Source: Hepsetus odoe (lineage: Eukaryota; Chordata; Actinopteri; Characiformes; Hepsetidae). From it: 64,000 nt of DNA. The notes beneath the pieces are model-generated. The model was not told the origin of the DNA and searched no databases. It saw only the letters and a list, made by a program, of their open reading frames with translations. Shown piece by piece: positions 60,452 to 64,000 of the stretch (positions within the stretch are counted from its first letter, which is position 1; each line of letters starts with the position of its first letter). The position numbers and the translations under genes are program-made. The stretch lies in contig CM029367.1 in assembly GCA_017165825.1 (NCBI GenBank), positions 24,499,741-24,563,740 of the forward strand, written 5' to 3'.

Positions 60452-60563
60452 CCTCCCATCACTGGGCTGTGATTGATGGTATTACATTGTCCAGATTAGC
60501 TGGAGTAAAATTTGAGTTCCAGGACTAATCATCCAACTTTTTTACCAGACCTTAATGCTCTTG
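60452..60563 (+). repeat. 112-bp dispersed repeat, copy 1
   Basis: From CCTCCCATCACTGGGCTGTG to TTAATGCTCTTG it matches 63889-64000 with two differences. It appears to be the interior of a non-autonomous transposon. After it, GAGGTGAGCCAT occurs twice within about 20 bp. Confidence 0.85.
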
Positions 60564-63500
60564 TGACTAAAAGCAATTAAATCCTCATTGAGGTGAGCCA
60601 TCCTTATTGAGGTGAGCCATTTTGAACAGAATCACTAGGAAAGTTGAGTAATGTATCTGCTTAGGTTGTTATTACTGTCAACCTTTAGTTTTCAGAATGA
60701 AATTAGTCCCAGGAGCATCTTTTGTAAGATTATTTAGACATACAGGTGCAGAACAGTGGTGCAAGTTGGTCTTTTCAGTGGAATATTGCTGGCAAAGTGG
60801 AACAAGGATTTTGTTTTTAAGTCTTGAGTTTTGTGAGAGAGAAAACAATAAATGATCGTACTTGATCGGTTGACATTTATGTTGTTGGTTCCATACTGTT
60901 TAGCACATGTACATGTCTGATTCTGATTAAATATAACAATATAATTTTAAGGCCTAATAAGTTTCACTACCTGTATACAACTATAATAATCAATATTTTC
61001 ATTTTCCTTGGTGTGTTGATAAAATATTTTATTTCAAACAACCAGCAAAACCAAATAAACCAGATCAATTACTTCATTAGTGATCAAGGTCATTGCTATT
61101 TCATTTGATTACATATGTGGTCAATAGTGATAGCTCTACTTTATTCAAAGTGATAATTCTCTGTTTACATATCTCACTATACATTAGGGTTCAAGTAAAT
61201 GTTGAGACTATTTGCTTGACTCTGTAACCTTCAGACCAGTGCTTGGTTTAGGAAGATGTTGTCCAGTATTCACTGGGAGTAGACGGAAAACATGAGATTT
61301 CATGAGTGTTTAAGAGTGTCTTCCCATTCAAATTCCCCTTTATCTTTGTCATCACTGCTGTTTCAGTGAATACTTCCAGCGTTGTTGTGTGTTCACACAA
61401 ATCTGTTTGTTCACACCAGGGTGCATTCTGCTGCTAGTGCAACAGAAATGCTACAGGACAGATATGTGTGCTGTCAGTCTGCACTGAAACATCATGAGCG
61501 AAGAGGAATAACCAGTTCAGCTGCTTCCTAATGAGACAAACAATAGTGTGAAGGACTCTAGGAACATGCCCCATGATCTGGAACCATTAAAGGATAGGTT
61601 TACACTAGTGATGACAGAAATATTTAAAGCGAACCCTGAACTCAAACTGGATTTTATTAGTCCATGTCTCTGATCATGTTAAGCACATGTCATTACACTG
61701 TCAGAAAACAAACAGAACAATCCAGTTTTCCCATAATCTGACATCAAAATGTAGTACTTTTGCCCAGTTCTGAAACATCCTCAATTTTTTATGAAACATT
61801 AGCAGAGAAACACAACAATAGCACCTCCTCATTTCATCACATGAAAAGGCTTTGATCGGACTGGGGCCGTCCTGAAATGCTATGATTGCATCAGAATACA
61901 TCAGAATATTTAAATAAAAATGTACAAGGACTTCCAGTGCATGAGCAGAAAACAACTCTTAATGCATTTGTAATTCCATTCAGTCATCTTTGATGAATGA
62001 CTGCAATCTGTATTTGTATCATGTGTCATCTGCTTGTTAGGTTTCTGCATCCCACTGGTGAAGGTAGAGAGAATGGGGAAAAACACAAGTGGACTCAGCT
62101 GGGAGTAATGGTTTCTGTGAAATGAAGGTGCAGAAAAGTGATCTCTGGGCCTGTGGCCCATTTTTCCATCATCCCACTGAGTCTGCCCATATGCTGCATT
62201 CAAAACACTCCCAGCAAAACCATGCCCTCTGTCCATAAAACCCACACAAACCCACGCAGGTACTGCAGCCCTCAGTTAACTCAGCTGAAGAAAATGATTT
62301 GATTTCAAATCACTACAGTGCAATTTCTCTGAGCCAATACACCATACAAATAGTGTTTTTATCACTCTTCAAAAGTAGAATTATTTGAATTTAATGACAG
62401 AATCTGCATCCTGCATTCAATGAACTTCAATAAAAAAATGTACTAAGTTTAAATACTAAAGGGTTTTAGTTCTTGAGTTCTGTGGTTTCGTATCAGGATT
62501 ATATATGATCTGTCTGTTTATTATTTTTGTTGTTTTGGCTTTATACCTGAACATATTAATAAAGAAACCATGAATGTTGTGTCAAAGTGTTGAATGTAAT
62601 CTATATGTTTAGGTATATAACGCTCGCAGGGAAAAAAGGACTTTCAATAGAGTCTTTATTTCCAGGTGTTTAATAAGAACATAGAATTGTACCACTTTCC
62701 ATTGCAGAACTTTATATTGACTCTTAACTACAGTTATGTTTATTTTATGTATTTTAAAACATTATGCTAAAATTAAATTTTAAAAAACTATACCTGAACA
62801 TATTGGTTTTCTTCTGACCATCTAAAGCCTTAAAAATCCCAGCAATACTGCTTTCTGGTACTAGATCTGTGAACCATCTTTGAATGCCTTAATGTTTTTT
62901 TTTTGGTTCAATGATTCTTAATGGGATGGTAATAAAACAGTTTATACAGCAGTAAGATTTTCCGCTGTGCTATAAAATTGTGCAATGTTCACTTCACAGA
63001 GAATGTTATTTTTAATTTTATAAAGATCCATTTGGTTTGTTGGTGGTGTACTTATCCTTACCAGGAGAGAGAATTTGATCTGGTGCACACCCATTAAAGA
63101 AAGACCAGCAGATTCTTTAGCGCACATCAGAATTCAACCTGTTGCAAGGGTTATTATGTCATGAGGTATACGTTCATGTTAATCTTGATCTTTGTGGCAC
63201 TGTGAAGAAGGACAACAAAGAATGAAAAAGGCTGTGATTCCTAAAGGGGCAATCTAATATGCACTTACAGTTTAAAAAAAAAGCAAAAAAAAAAAAAACT
63301 AAAGCTGACCTTCTACATTTCAGTGTCAGTGACTGCATGATTACTTCACTGTAACACAGTGCCAACACCATAAACTTTTCAGTTACTTACTGACTGTAGA
63401 GCATAATTTATTATCATGGCAGATATCAGTGGACATGATTAGTGGGATCAGTGGGAACGACTGTTATAAAGGTACATTCTCAAATGCCAGCTATCTGCTG

Positions 63501-63727
63501 TCTCCATCTAGTGGCAAGGCCCAACCAGGAGCTTAAAGTACACAATCTTCTATAAAATAAATATGAAAAGTGAAATAGTGTGTGACCATAAAATGTCTTG
63601 ATCCATACAACGATTCACTAAAGCAATAAAATAAAATGGCTTCTCTGGAAAAGTGCACAAATCATTTTATGATTTTATGAACATTAACTGTTACGTGAAG
63701 ATGTTAGATTAGTTCTTAATTAACTGC
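60564..63727. other. Gene-free AT-rich region
   Basis: No conserved coding sequence, RNA gene or named repeat was recognised. All open frames are short and have no family features. A-runs lie near 63272-63298. Confidence 0.45.
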
Positions 63728-64000
63728 ACCATATGCCCAAAAGTATTCATGTAGTGGATTCGTGGTGTAATTGGTAGTGGTTTTAATGGGTAAATACTAT
63801 TTATGATGCCCCCACTGGTGAAACAGGAATTGTGTAATCTCCATAGAGAATCACTGCCATTGGCATGGGATGTTTTGAAAGTTAAAAACCTCCCATCACT
63901 GGGCTGTGATTGATGGTACTACATTGTCCAGATTAGCTGGAGTAAAATCTGAGTTCCAGGACTAATCATCCAACTTTTTTACCAGACCTTAATGCTCTTG
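63728..64000 (+). mobile_element. Non-autonomous Tc1-type element, cut by the right edge
   Basis: The start ACCATATGCCCAAAAGTATT resembles a common fish Tc1-type terminal repeat. Inner sequence such as GTGTAATCTCCATAGAGAA also fits such elements, and the second 112-bp repeat copy lies at 63889-64000. The right end is outside the window. Confidence 0.45.

Overview
This window is vertebrate nuclear DNA, almost certainly from a teleost fish. Its genes are split into short GT-AG exons and encode proteins I recognise as fish or mammalian orthologues. The spaces between them are filled with Tc1/mariner copies, tRNA-derived SINEs and long GT, GA and GATA microsatellites, as is typical of fish. The SINE families suggest an otophysan fish (characin or catfish group), but that is only an impression. 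There is no operon, CRISPR array, plasmid or phage content.

Layout. (1) 1-8.5 kb, minus strand: the 5' eight coding exons of kmo (kynurenine 3-monooxygenase), cut by the left edge, with a Tc1 relic and several SINEs in its introns. (2) 8.5-13.5 kb: repeats, including a decayed Tc1 copy split by a SINE, a 322-bp MITE, GATA and GA microsatellites and a LINE-tail fragment, plus one GC-rich patch that might be a promoter. (3) 13.5-21.6 kb, plus strand: two complete nine-exon tandem copies of pbld (PhzF-like isomerase family) with a relic third exon 2 between them. A 196-bp block covering exon 4 and part of intron 4 is identical in the two copies. (4) 21.8-22.9 kb: an internally deleted mariner-type element with intact ends, probably inside the 3' UTR of the second pbld copy. 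(5) 24.7-35.6 kb, minus strand: dna2 in 22 exons, with a predicted protein of 1420 residues. It has all the nuclease, iron-sulphur and helicase motifs and a long N-terminal extension that starts with a PIP-box-like motif. (6) 36.9-40.5 kb, plus strand: mtg1 (mitochondrial ribosome-assembly GTPase), head to head with dna2, with an apparent AT-AC minor-class intron. (7) 41.8-42.2 kb, minus strand: sprn (Shadoo), one coding exon, with a likely noncoding first exon near 46.85 kb. (8) 47.9-49.9 kb: a second copy of the mariner-type family, carrying an LTR-like insertion. (9) 51.7-53.2 kb, minus strand: gprin2, one coding exon. (10) 53.2-64 kb: no recognisable gene, only SINEs, a 112-bp dispersed repeat seen twice, and simple repeats.

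The genes do not form a pathway. kmo acts in mitochondrial tryptophan catabolism, dna2 in replication and end resection, mtg1 in mitoribosome assembly, and sprn and gprin2 mainly in neurons; pbld is a poorly characterised enzyme. Exon boundaries were set by eye from splice consensus, reading-frame continuity and similarity to remembered family proteins. All exon phases in kmo, both pbld copies, dna2 and mtg1 close without frameshifts.

I found no wholly new system. The most interesting items are the AT-AC intron in mtg1, the PIP-box-bearing N-terminal extension of dna2, the mosaic similarity of the pbld pair, and the GT-rich minisatellite directly against the mtg1 start exon.
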